In this document: in pieces, positions 18,219 through 27,997 of the stretch
Layout of the letters: every line of letters begins with the position of its first letter
How positions within the stretch are numbered: the stretch's first letter is position 1
DNA from: Devosia sp. YR412
GTDB lineage: Bacteria; Pseudomonadota; Alphaproteobacteria; Rhizobiales; Devosiaceae
Length of the DNA stretch: 64,000 nucleotides
Assembly: GCF_900110945.1 (NCBI RefSeq)
Contig: NZ_FOFL01000003.1
Span: 62,001 to 126,000 of the forward strand
Reading direction: 5' to 3'
The notes under the pieces: generated by a model
Seen by the model: only the letters and a program-made list of their open reading frames with translations
The model's database searches: none
Told to the model about the DNA's origin: nothing
Position numbers and translations under genes: made by a program

Positions 18219-19579
18219 CAGATGGCAGCCGGACGATCCACGGCGCCGCGCACAGCAAAGACCCCGATCAGGCTGGTATCGAGGCCGATGCGCAGCCTGC
18301 AGTAGAGGGCAATGGCCAGCTGGGCGGCAATGCGGGCCACCATATTGGTGGCGGCGGCGCCGACGATGCCAAAAGCCGGGATGACCAGGATCTGCAGCAG
18401 GAAGCCCAGGCCCATGATGGTGCCGAAAATCGCCACATAGGCGCGTTCGTGGCCGGTCATCATCATGACGATCTTGGAGGGGCCGGTGGCGGCATCAAAC
18501 AGCAGGCCAAAGGCCAGCAGCACCAGCACCAGCGTGCCTTCGGCATAGGAGGGGCCAAACAGCGACAGGATGAAATCGCCCCAGATGGCGAAGAGGGCAA
18601 AGATAACCAGCGAAAAGGCAAAGCCGGCGCCCGAGGCCAGAGCGGTAATGGCCTGCGCCTTGCGCATCTGGCCGGCATGGAAATGCTGCGCCACCATGGG
18701 GGCGATTACCAGTTCGATGGCAAAGGTGAACAGCGTCATCAGCCCGGCGGTGCGGAAGGCGTTGAAATAGACGCCGGAGCTTTCGAGATCGAGCATCAGG
18801 CCGACGAGGATAACGTCGGCATTGAGCGCCGCGGTTTCGATCAGCGCGCCCAGCATCAACCAGCGGGAAATCCCGCCCCATTTGGCCCAATAGGCGCGCA
18901 ATCCGGTCAGCGCGGGCATTAGCACATAACGGCCCTTGCGGATGGCCAGCCAGAGCTGCAGGCCCAGCATGCCGGTCAGCAAAGCGGCCGAGAGCACTAG
19001 TGCGTCGGGACCGCTCAGCACCACGCCGACGGCAAACAGCGCCAGCACCACGCCGGGCAGCGCCACGCGCCACAGGATGTCGCGCGGGAATAGTGCGGTC
19101 CACAGCGAACCCTGGGCGCGCAAAGCCGAGGAATTATACTCGGCCAGCGCCATCGGCAGGATCAGGAAAGCCGCGCCATAGAAATGGTTGGAGGTGTCGT
19201 CGAAGGTCATGAATTGCAGGATGATGGTGACCACGACGCAAAGCGCCACGGCGACGATCAGGCTGGCGGCAATGGTGATGCCGGCGCCATCGCGTGCGGC
19301 GGCCACGGCCTCTTCCTTGCGGCCGGCAACGGTCTCCTGCGACCACAGCCGCAGGATGGCCATCGGCTGGCCAATGCCGGCGGCAATGGCGAGGACGGTT
19401 GCCAGCGCCAGACCGAAGGCGAAATGGCCATATTCCAGCGGCGTCATGGTGCGCGAGAGCACGACATAAGTCAGATAGGTTAGCCCGGCCGTCGCCACCT
19501 TGATGCCAAGCGAAACCACGGACCGCCAAAGTCCGGCATGTAGCAGTGCTGAGAGATCGGTCGGAATCTTTATTCGCAT
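18218..19579 (-). CDS. Oligosaccharide flippase-like polytopic membrane protein (MVF/Wzx type)
   Basis: 453 residues with about 12-14 hydrophobic segments across the length (for example VVSLGIKVATAGLTYLTYVV, then FAFGLALATVLAIAAGIGQP). The layout and RTMTPLEYGHFAFG N-terminal region match polysaccharide transporters that flip lipid-linked sugars. The start MRIKIPTD at 19579 follows GAGG; an upstream in-frame ATG at 19618 is less likely. No glycosyltransferases flank it, so the substrate cannot be guessed. It lies between purH and leuC. Confidence 0.75.
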   Translation of the reverse strand: MRIKIPTDLSALLHAGLWRSVVSLGIKVATAGLTYLTYVVLSRTMTPLEYGHFAFGLALATVLAIAAGIGQPMAILRLWSQETVAGRKEEAVAAARDGAGITIAASLIVAVALCVVVTIILQFMTFDDTSNHFYGAAFLILPMALAEYNSSALRAQGSLWTALFPRDILWRVALPGVVLALFAVGVVLSGPDALVLSAALLTGMLGLQLWLAIRKGRYVLMPALTGLRAYWAKWGGISRWLMLGALIETAALNADVILVGLMLDLESSGVYFNAFRTAGLMTLFTFAIELVIAPMVAQHFHAGQMRKAQAITALASGAGFAFSLVIFALFAIWGDFILSLFGPSYAEGTLVLVLLAFGLLFDAATGPSKIVMMMTGHERAYVAIFGTIMGLGFLLQILVIPAFGIVGAAATNMVARIAAQLAIALYCRLRIGLDTSLIGVFAVRGAVDRPAAI

Positions 19580-19711
19580 TGACGCCTCGAAGCCGCAGGA
19601 GACTGCGACCTCGCCCAATCTGCCATCGCATTCTCAAGAAGGTCTTACTTCTTCACGCAAGGCCAATTACGTTTTCGTAAGGTTTGGCGGATGTTTACTA
19701 CGGAAATATCC

Positions 19712-21319
19712 CTAGTGGCGGAAGTGGCGCATGCCGGTCATCACCATGGCGATACCGGCCGCATCTGCCGCGGCAATCACCTCGTCATCGCGCATCGAAC
19801 CACCCGGCTGGATCACCGCAGTGGCACCGGCTGCGACCAGAGCTTCCAGACCATCGGCGAAGGGGAAGAAGGCGTCGGAGGCGACGACCGAGCCCTGGCT
19901 CAACGCGCCTTCAATCCCGGCTGCCTTGGCGGCGTCCACCGACTTGCGGTGGCCGGTGAGGGCCGAATCCACGCGGGACATCTGACCGGCGCCGATGCCG
20001 GCGGTGGCGCCGTCCTTGACGTAGACGATGGCGTTGGACTTGACGTGCTTGGCGACCTTGGCGGCGAGGCGCAGGTCGGCCATTTCAGCGTCGGTCGGCT
20101 GGCGCTTGGTGACGACTTTCAGCTCGCAGTCATCGACATTGCGATTGTCGCGCGACTGCACGAGCAGGCCGCCGGCTACGGATTTCACAACGAGACCATC
20201 GGCCTTGGCATCGGCCAAGCCGCCGGTCAGCAGCAGGCGCAGATTCTTCTTGGCGGCGATGATGTCCTGGGCTTCCTGCGTGGCCGACGGCGCGACAATC
20301 ACCTCGGTGAAGACCTTGACGATTTCCGTCGCCGTGGCGGCGTCGATTTCGCGATTGGTGGCGACAATGCCGCCAAAGGCCGAGACTGGGTCGGTGCGTA
20401 GGGCATTCTGATAGGCCGTCAGCAGGTCACCGGCCACGGCGACGCCACAGGGGTTGGCATGCTTGATGATGGCGACGGCTGCCACTTCATTGGCGTCGAA
20501 TTCCGAGACCAGCTCGAAGGCCGCGTCGGTATCGTTGATATTGTTGTAGCTCAGCGTCTTGCCCTGCACCTGGGTCGCAGTTGCGACGCCGCGGCGGTCG
20601 TCGCCATTGGCATAGAAACCGGCCCACTGATGCGGGTTTTCGCCATAGCGCATCACTTCGCGCAAGGTGCCGGCAAAGCTGCGATAGGGGATTTCGGGAT
20701 AGTCGATCGCCTTGGCGAACCAGGTCGAAATGGCGCTGTCATAGGCTGCCGTGCGGGCATAGGCCTTGGCGGCCAGCTTCTGGCGCAGCTCGAATGGCAC
20801 GCCGCCGGTCTCGCTAATCGCAGCGAGGATGGCCGGATAGTCGGCCGGATCGACCACCACTGTCACATAGGCATGGTTCTTGGCCGCCGAGCGGACCATG
20901 GCCGGGCCGCCGATGTCGATGTTTTCGATGATGTCGTCATAGCTGGCGCCCGAGGCGACGGTCTTCTCGAAGGGGTAGAGATTGACCGCGACCAGATCGA
21001 TGGCGCCGATCTCATGCTCTTCCATCGAGGCGGCGTGGTCCGCCTTGTCGCGCACCGCCAGAAGCCCACCATGGACCTTTGGATGCAGCGTCTTGACGCG
21101 ACCGTCCATCATTTCGGGGAAACCGGTCAGGTCGGCGATCTCGCGCACCGGCAGACTGGCGTCGCTGATCAGCTTGTGCGTACCGCCGGTCGAGACCAGT
21201 TCGACGCCGGCGGCCGAGAGCCCCTTGGCAAAGTCGGCCATGCCAGACTTGTCGAATACCGAAAGCAGCGCCCGCCCGACCTTGACCGTCTTGCCCATGA
21301 GATGTGTCTCGCCTGTCAT
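19712..21319 (-). CDS. purH: Bifunctional AICAR formyltransferase/IMP cyclohydrolase PurH
   Basis: 535 residues, the last two steps of IMP synthesis. The N-terminal IMP cyclohydrolase domain has [17 protein letters not shown] and [18 protein letters not shown]; the C-terminal transformylase has the NPCGVA element, AFGGIVA and [12 protein letters not shown], ending GMRHFRH. Start at 21319 has GGAAA upstream; an alternative ATG at 21298 (MGKTVKV) would fit the family equally well. Conserved synteny with the heparinase-like gene and rsmB. Confidence 0.97.
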   Translation of the reverse strand: MTGETHLMGKTVKVGRALLSVFDKSGMADFAKGLSAAGVELVSTGGTHKLISDASLPVREIADLTGFPEMMDGRVKTLHPKVHGGLLAVRDKADHAASMEEHEIGAIDLVAVNLYPFEKTVASGASYDDIIENIDIGGPAMVRSAAKNHAYVTVVVDPADYPAILAAISETGGVPFELRQKLAAKAYARTAAYDSAISTWFAKAIDYPEIPYRSFAGTLREVMRYGENPHQWAGFYANGDDRRGVATATQVQGKTLSYNNINDTDAAFELVSEFDANEVAAVAIIKHANPCGVAVAGDLLTAYQNALRTDPVSAFGGIVATNREIDAATATEIVKVFTEVIVAPSATQEAQDIIAAKKNLRLLLTGGLADAKADGLVVKSVAGGLLVQSRDNRNVDDCELKVVTKRQPTDAEMADLRLAAKVAKHVKSNAIVYVKDGATAGIGAGQMSRVDSALTGHRKSVDAAKAAGIEGALSQGSVVASDAFFPFADGLEALVAAGATAVIQPGGSMRDDEVIAAADAAGIAMVMTGMRHFRH

Positions 21320-21387
21320 ATGGAATTTCCGCGCTCGCTAGCACGAAGCCGGCAGCGCGCCAACCGGCGAATCACGCATGGCAGCTG

Positions 21388-22986
21388 CTAGGGCTGCTCC
21401 AGCGTGAAGATCCAGGCCACTTCGGCATCGGCTGCGACATCGGCTTCCAGCACCAATTGGCGGGTCTTGTCGAAGCCGACATAGGCCGATTGGCGCACGC
21501 TTTCCTCCTCGCGGAACTCCGCGCCTTCCCAGAGAAAACTCCAGACCGCGCCATTGGGCAGTACCAGCCGGACAATGCCGTCGCTGCGGTTACGCCGTAC
21601 CATGATCCCTGGCGCCAGGTGGAAGCGGATGGCCAGCAGGCCCGCCGGCGTGCCCTTGGCCACCATGCGGTCCTGGCCGACCAGGGTGGTGCCCTGCGAC
21701 AGCAGCGTGATGCGCCGTTCCAGCTCGACGCCATAATGCTTGGCATAGCCCGTGGTGCTGATTGTGACCAAGTTGTCGGCACTATCCAGCGCAATGGCCG
21801 GATGGCGCTGTGGCGGCGCGTCCTCGGCGTCGATGGTCGGTGCCGAATGCGCCACGCCCTGGCGGAACAGCGCCTTGCTGTCGGGCAGGTCGGATGGGGC
21901 CGGGCCGCAGGAGCCGAGGATCAGCTCGGTGCCATGAGAAAATTCAAAACCCAGCGCGCTGGCATGCAGGTCACTGCCCAGGCCCGGCGGTGGCGCCAGC
22001 CCGGAATCGGCGATCACCACGGCATTGCCGTCGCGCAAAATGCCATAGCCGCCCATCAGCATGGAACGCCGTTTGCGGATCGGGCCCTTGGACTGGATGG
22101 CGATCAAAACGTCATGCGGAAGCTGGCCGCAGCCATTGAAATAGGCCGGCTCACCGCTCGACAGGGTCAGCGCATCGAGACTTTCATGCATGCGGTCGAT
22201 CTGGGCGCCGAGTTCATTGCCAGCCTCCGACTTCACCGCCGCCGCGATGTGGCGGATGCTGACCAGCTCCACCAGCAGTTGCAGCTGCAGCCGCGGATTG
22301 CGCGACAGATGCAGCCCATCGCGGTCAAGTTGCGTGGCCAGCAGGGCATTGAGCCGTTCCACCCGCATGGGCACGTCGGTCTTGTCATTCTGCTCGCAGA
22401 ATTCTGCACCCAGCAGCGCAATAGCGGCAAACAGCGCCTCCGCCGGGTCGCTGGTCAGCGGGGCGCGAACCTTCAGGCTCTGGATCTGTGCGCCGAGTAT
22501 GCGCTGGATGGTGCGGGCCTCGGCAGCATTGGCGCCATCGAGCAGCAGCGGCAGGTGACGCAGCCAGTTGATGACGCGCTGCGCCGTCAGGGCGAGCGCC
22601 CAGGTATCGTGCTGGAACTGCGCCTCATGGCCGATCCAGTCGAGCACCAGCATGCGGGCAAAGCGGCGCTCGCCGCTGTCGCGCACCTCACGGAAATGCC
22701 GCAGCCAGGAAAAACCATGCAGGTTCAGCCACCAGTCGACATGGCTGACCTCGAGCGTAAAGGGCGAGACGCCCTCGGTGTCGATCAGCTTGCTGGCCAG
22801 CAGATAGCGACCCGCCATCATGTCGCGCACCGCTTCGCGGTCGGCTGGGCGCAACTCGGGCAGCTCGCCGCCAAAGGCGTCATCAGCCAGGCCGCGCCAG
22901 GTCCAGCGCAGGATGGGCAGGGTTACGGTGGCGTCGGCCAGGCCAAGGGCAGCCTTGCGCAGCCCGTGGGGCAGGGGCAGCGCCAT
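21388..22986 (-). CDS. Heparinase II/III-family protein
   Basis: 532 residues. The N-terminal alpha/alpha-toroid part carries WWLNLHGFSWLRHF and RRFARMLVLDWIGH; the C-terminal beta part carries STTGYAKHYGVELERRITLL. This protein is conserved between rsmB and purH across the Hyphomicrobiales and is unrelated by context to heparin use. Members are polysaccharide lyases or domains acting on uronic-acid glycans, but no lyase activity can be read here. No signal peptide is evident. Confidence 0.75.
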   Translation of the reverse strand: MALPLPHGLRKAALGLADATVTLPILRWTWRGLADDAFGGELPELRPADREAVRDMMAGRYLLASKLIDTEGVSPFTLEVSHVDWWLNLHGFSWLRHFREVRDSGERRFARMLVLDWIGHEAQFQHDTWALALTAQRVINWLRHLPLLLDGANAAEARTIQRILGAQIQSLKVRAPLTSDPAEALFAAIALLGAEFCEQNDKTDVPMRVERLNALLATQLDRDGLHLSRNPRLQLQLLVELVSIRHIAAAVKSEAGNELGAQIDRMHESLDALTLSSGEPAYFNGCGQLPHDVLIAIQSKGPIRKRRSMLMGGYGILRDGNAVVIADSGLAPPPGLGSDLHASALGFEFSHGTELILGSCGPAPSDLPDSKALFRQGVAHSAPTIDAEDAPPQRHPAIALDSADNLVTISTTGYAKHYGVELERRITLLSQGTTLVGQDRMVAKGTPAGLLAIRFHLAPGIMVRRNRSDGIVRLVLPNGAVWSFLWEGAEFREEESVRQSAYVGFDKTRQLVLEADVAADAEVAWIFTLEQP

Positions 22987-23083
22987 CAGCGCTTCTGCTC
23001 CCGCCGCGCGGCATAGGCCTGCACTGGCTTGTTTCTGCCCGTCACCGGTTCAGTCCTCACTGGCCCTTGAGGGCACTTGGTTT

Positions 23084-24388
23084 TCAGCGGCGCCGGAAGC
23101 GGGCCACGAAGAACCCGTCCATGCCACTTTCGTGGCCGCCTGGCGCCATGCCAGGATGGGTGCGCACCAGACCTTTTGCGGTCACGGCGCTCTCAAGACC
23201 CGGCAATTCATCTGCCGTCACTGGCCAGAGTTCGAGGCCGGGGAGCGAATCAAGCGCCCATTCGACCTGCTCTTCACCCTCGGCCGGCTCCAGCGAACAG
23301 ACGCAGTAGATCAGCACGCCACCCACATCAAGGCAACGGAAAGCATTGGTAATCAACGCTTTCTGCAACCGCACGCGGCCGGCAACGTCGCCCACCGAGC
23401 GATGCCAGATCACTTCGGGATGGCGGCGGAAGGTGCCGGTGGCCGAGCAGGGCGCATCGAGCAGCACGCCATCATAGGCCGAATTGGGCGCAAAAGTGCC
23501 GGCGTCGCCGACAATGATTTCTGCCGAATAGTCCAAGCGCTTGAGATTGTCCTTGAGCCGTTCCATGCGGCTGGCGTCGCTGTCGAGCGCCGTCACCAGA
23601 TAGCCGGCTTTCAGCAATTGTGCGGTCTTGCCGCCGGGCGCAGCGCAGAGATCGAGCACGCGGCCGCCGGACTTGGCCTTGAGCAGGCGGGCGGGAATGG
23701 CCGATGCCGCATCCTGGACCCACCACTTGCCCTCGGCAAAGCCGGGAAGGGCCTCCACGGGGCGATCGCGCTGGTCGATGCGCACGGTATCGCCGATCAG
23801 CTTTTCGGCACCGAGCTGGTCGATCAGCTCGGCATCCTGGTCATCCTTGAGCGTCAGGTCGAGCGGCGCACCGGCCAAAAGAGCCGTCGAAAAGCCGTCG
23901 ATGGCCTCTTCGCCATAGGCGTTGAGCCAGGTGTCGCCGAAAGTGTCGGGAATCAGCAGGTCGTCTTCGAGCATGCCGAACTTGGCCGAATTGGCCTGGG
24001 CGCTTCGCAGCACGGCGTTGATCAGGCCAGACAGATGGCGCGCCTTGGGATCGCGCTTGACGGCTTCCACCGCGAGGAACAGCGCCGAATGGGCGCCCAG
24101 ATCAGGCAGGAAGACCAGTTGTGCTAGGCTGAGCCGCAGCACGGCTTCAAACGTGCCGGACTTGCCGGGCATGCCCTTTTCGAGCAGGGCGTGAATGATG
24201 AAATTGAGCTGGCCCTGACGGCGCAGAGCCGTGGTGATCAGCCGGTTGGCCAGGGCGCGATCGCGCCCGTCAGCCAGTTCCTTGGCCGTCAGCGGCACGA
24301 AATTATCGCCAGCCAGCACGGCCTTCAGCCGTTCCGCAGCAACGAGGCGGAGCTTGAGCCCCGCCGGATCAGGTTTGTTATGCGCCAC
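23084..24388 (-). CDS. rsmB: RsmB/NOP-family 16S rRNA (cytosine-C5)-methyltransferase
   Basis: 434 residues. An N-terminal NusB-like helical domain (about 1-140) is followed by the SAM-dependent catalytic domain with DLCAAPGGKTAQLL, LLDAPCSATGTFRRHPE (one catalytic Cys) and CVCSLEPAEGEEQV (the other). Members make m5C967 in 16S rRNA. The start lies 9 bases after the end of the htpX gene, so the two are likely one transcript. Confidence 0.93.
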   Translation of the reverse strand: MAHNKPDPAGLKLRLVAAERLKAVLAGDNFVPLTAKELADGRDRALANRLITTALRRQGQLNFIIHALLEKGMPGKSGTFEAVLRLSLAQLVFLPDLGAHSALFLAVEAVKRDPKARHLSGLINAVLRSAQANSAKFGMLEDDLLIPDTFGDTWLNAYGEEAIDGFSTALLAGAPLDLTLKDDQDAELIDQLGAEKLIGDTVRIDQRDRPVEALPGFAEGKWWVQDAASAIPARLLKAKSGGRVLDLCAAPGGKTAQLLKAGYLVTALDSDASRMERLKDNLKRLDYSAEIIVGDAGTFAPNSAYDGVLLDAPCSATGTFRRHPEVIWHRSVGDVAGRVRLQKALITNAFRCLDVGGVLIYCVCSLEPAEGEEQVEWALDSLPGLELWPVTADELPGLESAVTAKGLVRTHPGMAPGGHESGMDGFFVARFRRR

Positions 24389-24397
24389 GCTTGTTCT

Positions 24398-25381
24398 TTA
24401 TCCCCAGGGACCGCGTTGTCCGCCGTCCTCGTCGGTCCGTCCGACGGTCGGCACGCGCCAGCCGCCGCCGATATCGCGACCGGTCGAAACCGGCGCAGGG
24501 CGAGGCTGAGGCCTGCGGCCCTTATCGTCCACCTGCATTAAAGCTGCAAGCTTGCGCAAAGCCTCTATGCGATTGCCCGTATCGGGATGGGTGGAAAACA
24601 GGTTGTCCATGCGCGAGCCGTTGAGCGGGTTGATGATATACATATGCGCCATGGCCGGGTTGCGCTCGGCCGCGACATTGACCTGACGGCCAGCCAGCGA
24701 AGCGATCTTCTGCAGCGCCGAGGCTAGCGCCAGCGGATCGCCGGAAATCTCGGCGCCGTCCTTGTCAGCCTCATATTCGCGGGTCCGGCTCACCGCCATC
24801 TGCACCAGCATGGCGGCCACGGGAGCTAGAAAAACCATCAACAGAGCGCCGACGCCGCCCAGCGGATTGTCGCGGTTATTGCCGCCGCCAAAGAACAGGC
24901 CAAACTGCGCCAGTGCCGAAATGGCGCCGGCAAAGGTCGCGGTAATGGTCATGGTCAGCGTATCGCGCGAGCGGATATGGGCCAGCTCATGCGCGACCAC
25001 GGCGGCGACTTCGCGGGTTTCGAGATGTCGCAGCAGGCCGGTGGAGACGGCGACGGCGGCATTCTGCGGATTGCGGCCAGTGGCAAAGGCATTGGGTTGG
25101 TCGGTATTGATCACATAGACTTTTGGCGTCGGAATGCCGGCCTTGCGCGACAGGATATCGACCATGTCATGCAGTTCCGGCGCGCTGGAGCGCTCGACCG
25201 GTACGGCGTTCTGCATGCGCAGCACCAGCTTGTCGGAATTCCAGTAGCCGAAAAGATTGGTGACCAACGCAAAGCCGAAAGCCAGCATCATGCCGCCGGT
25301 GCCGCCGATGAAATAGCCAACCGTCATGAACAGCGCGGTCAGCGCAGCAAGCAGAACGGTGGTGCGAAAAGCATTGAACAT
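24398..25381 (-). CDS. htpX: Membrane zinc metalloprotease HtpX
   Basis: 327 residues. Two N-terminal membrane segments (about 5-25 and 30-50, [20 protein letters not shown]) precede the active site [10 protein letters not shown]; two more hydrophobic segments follow, with the third zinc ligand in [13 protein letters not shown]. HtpX degrades misfolded inner-membrane proteins. The start at 25381 ([10 protein letters not shown]) follows AAGGG; an upstream 73-codon extension is out of family. The C-terminal tail (about 30 residues) is proline/arginine-rich and not needed by the family. Confidence 0.95.
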   Translation of the reverse strand: MFNAFRTTVLLAALTALFMTVGYFIGGTGGMMLAFGFALVTNLFGYWNSDKLVLRMQNAVPVERSSAPELHDMVDILSRKAGIPTPKVYVINTDQPNAFATGRNPQNAAVAVSTGLLRHLETREVAAVVAHELAHIRSRDTLTMTITATFAGAISALAQFGLFFGGGNNRDNPLGGVGALLMVFLAPVAAMLVQMAVSRTREYEADKDGAEISGDPLALASALQKIASLAGRQVNVAAERNPAMAHMYIINPLNGSRMDNLFSTHPDTGNRIEALRKLAALMQVDDKGRRPQPRPAPVSTGRDIGGGWRVPTVGRTDEDGGQRGPWG

Positions 25382-25475
25382 TGTGAGCCCTTGGGTTCGC
25401 GTTCTCGAGCAATTATGTTGTGTGCCCAAGAGTTCCATGCAAGCGGCATGACCAAAACGTAATGCGGACAAGACC

Positions 25476-25679
25476 ATGAGCGATGAAGAGATTGTGGAAA
25501 AGGCGCCTCGCCCACCCCTGAGCGAAGCCGCCAAGCGCGCGCTGGCAGAAGCCAAAGCCCGCCGCGCCGAAATCGACGCCAAAGGCGCCTTTGCCCCCAA
25601 GGAGCAAGGCGGCCGTGGCGGGCTGGAGCCGGGGCGCTATGGCGATTGGGAGATCAAGGGACTGACGAGCGACTTCTAG
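25476..25679 (+). CDS. DUF1674/SdhAF4-like protein (succinate dehydrogenase assembly factor type)
   Basis: 67 residues. The C-terminal block [20 protein letters not shown] is the SDHAF4 signature; the first half is a charged Ala-rich helix. In mitochondria the family helps mature the flavinated succinate dehydrogenase subunit. It is divergent from htpX and its stop shares CTAG with the convergent flp gene. No sdh genes are in the window. Confidence 0.85.
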   Translation: MSDEEIVEKAPRPPLSEAAKRALAEAKARRAEIDAKGAFAPKEQGGRGGLEPGRYGDWEIKGLTSDF

Positions 25680-25819
25680 CCAACGATATCAGCCAAGCTA
25701 AAACCCGCAGCCGACGCAGCCACGGTCATGGCCACGGCGAGGATGGCGGCGATCAGGCCATATTCTACGGGCGTCACACCAGCATCGTCTCGCGCAAATC
25801 TGGACAGGATCGAAAACAT
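25676..25819 (-). CDS. Flp/Fap-type type IVb pilin, orphan
   Basis: A 47-residue protein: basic leader MFSILSRFARDDAG, then VTPVEYGLIAAILAVAM, which carries the type IVb pilin core with the conserved Glu and Tyr at positions 19-20, then a short hydrophobic/alanine tail ending SLADIVG. In Flp pilins prepilin peptidase cuts after a Gly before such a segment; here G14 fits. No tad/cpa assembly genes are nearby, so it is an orphan copy or depends on a tad locus elsewhere. Its stop shares CTAG with the convergent SdhAF4-like gene. No strong ribosome binding site is seen; the start lies in a hairpin. Confidence 0.75.
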   Translation of the reverse strand: MFSILSRFARDDAGVTPVEYGLIAAILAVAMTVAASAAGFSLADIVG

Positions 25820-25851
25820 GGCGCCATCGCTACTGGGGTACAATGGCGCCA
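25819..25851 (-). other. Inverted repeat spanning the flp start codon
   Basis: Arms TGGCGCCAT (25819-25827) and ATGGCGCCA (25843-25851) with a 15-base loop. On the minus strand the 3' arm runs into the flp ATG. It may terminate the ccm transcript or mask flp translation. Confidence 0.4.
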
Positions 25852-25890
25852 AAATGGCAAGGCCTGGCTGAACGGAAGCTGAACGACGTT

Positions 25891-26424
25891 TTAGCCGCGC
25901 GCCGCCTCGATGGCGGGCAAGAGCTTGGCCTCGACATCCTCGGGCGACAAGGGGCCGACATGCTTGAAGGTAATTGTGCCCTCCGCGTCCACCACGAAGG
26001 TTTCCGGCACGCCATAGACGCCCCAGTCGATCGAGACGCGGCGGTCGCGATCCATGCCGACGGCGTCATAGGGATTGCCCAGTTCGGCGAGAAAAGCTCT
26101 GGCGTTTTCCGGTGCGTCGGACTGGTTGATGCCGAACAGGCGCACGCCGGTAATATCCTTGAGCGCCACCAGCAGCGGATGCTCGTCGCGGCAGGGAATG
26201 CACCAGGAGGCAAAGACATTGACCACCGTCACCTCGCCCTTGAGCGCTTCGGTGTCGAAACCGGGAACGCCAAGCTCGGGGACTTCGGCCATGGCAAAGA
26301 CCGGGGCCGGCTTATCGATCAGCACCGAGCGGACGAGACCGGGATCGCGGTTCATCGAGCTGGCAAAGATGGCGACCAGCGCGACAAGGGCAATCAACGG
26401 CAAGCCGAACAGGACATAGCGCAT
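25891..26424 (-). CDS. ccmG: Cytochrome c biogenesis thiol:disulfide oxidoreductase CcmG/DsbE
   Basis: 177 residues: an N-terminal membrane anchor (YVLFGLPLIALVALVAIF) then a periplasmic thioredoxin fold with active site WCIPC (in NVFASWCIPCRDEHPLL) and the cis-Pro stretch GVPETFVVD. It reduces apocytochrome c and CcmH for haem ligation. The start at 26424 overlaps the ccmD stop by one base. It is last in ccmA-B-C-D-G; ccmE, ccmF and ccmH are not in the window. Confidence 0.95.
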   Translation of the reverse strand: MRYVLFGLPLIALVALVAIFASSMNRDPGLVRSVLIDKPAPVFAMAEVPELGVPGFDTEALKGEVTVVNVFASWCIPCRDEHPLLVALKDITGVRLFGINQSDAPENARAFLAELGNPYDAVGMDRDRRVSIDWGVYGVPETFVVDAEGTITFKHVGPLSPEDVEAKLLPAIEAARG

Positions 26425-26573
26425 CAGGCGTTGCGACGCGCTTCGAGGGCGGCGAGCTTTTTTGCCGTGGTGCGGGCGTCGTAAAGCGTCCAGCCGATCA
26501 GGCCGGCAACGCCGATGGCGACACCGAGATAGGCCCAGATGATGAAGACGCCATGCGGTCCGAGACCGATCAT
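26424..26573 (-). CDS. ccmD: Haem exporter protein CcmD
   Basis: 49 residues: one membrane helix (about 9-28, VFIIWAYLGVAIGVAGLIGW) then a basic/charged tail (TAKKLAALEARRNA), the expected form of CcmD, which links haem-loaded CcmE to the CcmABC complex. Start overlaps ccmC by four bases and its stop overlaps the ccmG ATG by one. Confidence 0.9.
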   Translation of the reverse strand: MIGLGPHGVFIIWAYLGVAIGVAGLIGWTLYDARTTAKKLAALEARRNA

Positions 26574-27331
26574 GCCGCACCGCCCTGCGCCATGCGGCGC
26601 TGCAGGCCCATGACACGGCGGCGCTTGACCTCAGTGTGCATGGCCTTGAGGTGGAGCGTCAAAAAAAGGAATGTAAACGCGAAAAACATCACGAAGAGTG
26701 GGATCAGGATCGAGCCGGGCATGCGCGGGCCATCGGGCCGGAACACGCTGGCCGGCTGGTGCAATGTGCTCCACCAGTCGACCGAGAATTTGATGATCGG
26801 GATATTGATGGCGCCGACCAGGGTAAAGACGGCGATGACCCGGGCGGCGCGCAGCTGGTCGTCAAAGGCGCGCCAGAGGGCGATGAGGCCGAGATAGATG
26901 AACAGCAGGACCAACGTCGATGTCATGCGGCCGTCCCATTCCCAGAAGGTGCCCCAGGTCGGGCGGCCCCAGAGCGAGCCGGTGAACAGGGCCAGGGCGG
27001 TGAACAGAGCGCCCAGCGGGGCAGCCGCCTTCATCGACACGTCGGCCATGGGATGGCGCCAGACCAGGGTGCCAAGCGCCGAGATGGTCATCACGCCATA
27101 GACGAACTGGCTGAGCCAGGCATTGGGCACGTGGACATACATGATGCGCACGGTATCGCCCATCTGGTAGTCCTCGGGCGAATTGAAGAAGGCATAGTAG
27201 AGCCCCGCAGCAAACAGCGCCGTGGTGAGGATGACCAGCGGCCACAGCAGGGGTTTCGTCCAGATGACGAATTGCCCCGGATTGGCAATCCGGTTCCACC
27301 AGTTCAGCTTGGGTGCGGTTTCAAGGCTCAT
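26570..27331 (-). CDS. ccmC: Haem exporter permease CcmC
   Basis: 253 residues with six hydrophobic segments. The tryptophan-rich haem-handling motif WGTFWEWD is at about 126-133 and MYVHVP carries a candidate haem ligand histidine near 67. CcmC presents haem to CcmE. It lies 12 bases after ccmB. Confidence 0.95.
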   Translation of the reverse strand: MSLETAPKLNWWNRIANPGQFVIWTKPLLWPLVILTTALFAAGLYYAFFNSPEDYQMGDTVRIMYVHVPNAWLSQFVYGVMTISALGTLVWRHPMADVSMKAAAPLGALFTALALFTGSLWGRPTWGTFWEWDGRMTSTLVLLFIYLGLIALWRAFDDQLRAARVIAVFTLVGAINIPIIKFSVDWWSTLHQPASVFRPDGPRMPGSILIPLFVMFFAFTFLFLTLHLKAMHTEVKRRRVMGLQRRMAQGGAA

Positions 27332-27343
27332 GGGCTCAAGGCT

Positions 27344-27997
27344 CTAGTCTTCGGCCGAACTTATCGCAAGGGCGGCGGCGAAGGGAGAGAGGGCCAGGGC
27401 CATGAGGCTCAATGCCGCAAGAAACAGCATGGCAGCGCTGGATTGGGTGGCGGTGATCGAGCCGGTGCCGAAGATCAGAACCGGGATCGAGAGCGGCGCA
27501 ATCAGGATCGGCGCGATCAATCCGCCGCGGCGGATACTCACGGTTACCGCGGCTCCTACGGCGCCAAAGGCGGCTAGGGCAGGGGTGCCGAGCAGCAGCG
27601 AGACGATGGTCCGCCACAGGGCATCGCCTTCCATCGACAGCAACACGGCCAAGAGTGGACTGGCGATGATCAGGGGCACAGCCGAGACCAGCCAGTGCAC
27701 GATCAATTTTGCGACAATGACCATGCTGAGGGGCAATTCGGCCTGCCGCAGCAGGATCAGCGAGCCATCCTCATGGTCGGGGCGGAACAGCCGGTCGAGG
27801 CCGAGCAGCATGGCGAGGAAAGCGGCAATCCACACAATACCCGGGGCGATGCGGGCCAGGAGTTCACGATCCGGCCCTACGGCAAAGGGGACCACAGCGC
27901 CGACGATGACGAAGAACAGTACCAGCGTCAGCATGTCGCCACCGCCCCGCAGGGCGAGGCGGAGTTCGCGGAATAAAAGCGCGCGGAAAGCCGTCAC
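27344..27997 (-). CDS. ccmB: Haem exporter permease CcmB
   Basis: 217 residues, six hydrophobic segments; FRALLFRELRLALRGGGDML at the N-terminus, GLDRLFRPDHEDGSLILLRQ and GTPALAAFGAVGAAVT are CcmB signatures. The GTG at 27997 has GGGAGG upstream and overlaps the ccmA stop by four bases; the longer ORF reads out of frame through ccmA and is rejected. Confidence 0.93.
   Translation of the reverse strand: MTAFRALLFRELRLALRGGGDMLTLVLFFVIVGAVVPFAVGPDRELLARIAPGIVWIAAFLAMLLGLDRLFRPDHEDGSLILLRQAELPLSMVIVAKLIVHWLVSAVPLIIASPLLAVLLSMEGDALWRTIVSLLLGTPALAAFGAVGAAVTVSIRRGGLIAPILIAPLSIPVLIFGTGSITATQSSAAMLFLAALSLMALALSPFAAALAISSAED

Noticed and set aside
20459-21391. Long plus-strand ORF opposite purH
   Set aside because: It is antisense to a complete purH with all family motifs, and its translation is low-complexity and without recognisable motifs. 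The same applies to large ORFs at 21304-23016, 22820-24127, 29970-31436, 48971-50194, 53380-54342, 57520-58860 and 62180-63139.
24398-25600. HtpX starting at 25600
   Set aside because: The first 73 codons overlap the divergent SdhAF4-like gene in antisense and do not resemble HtpX.
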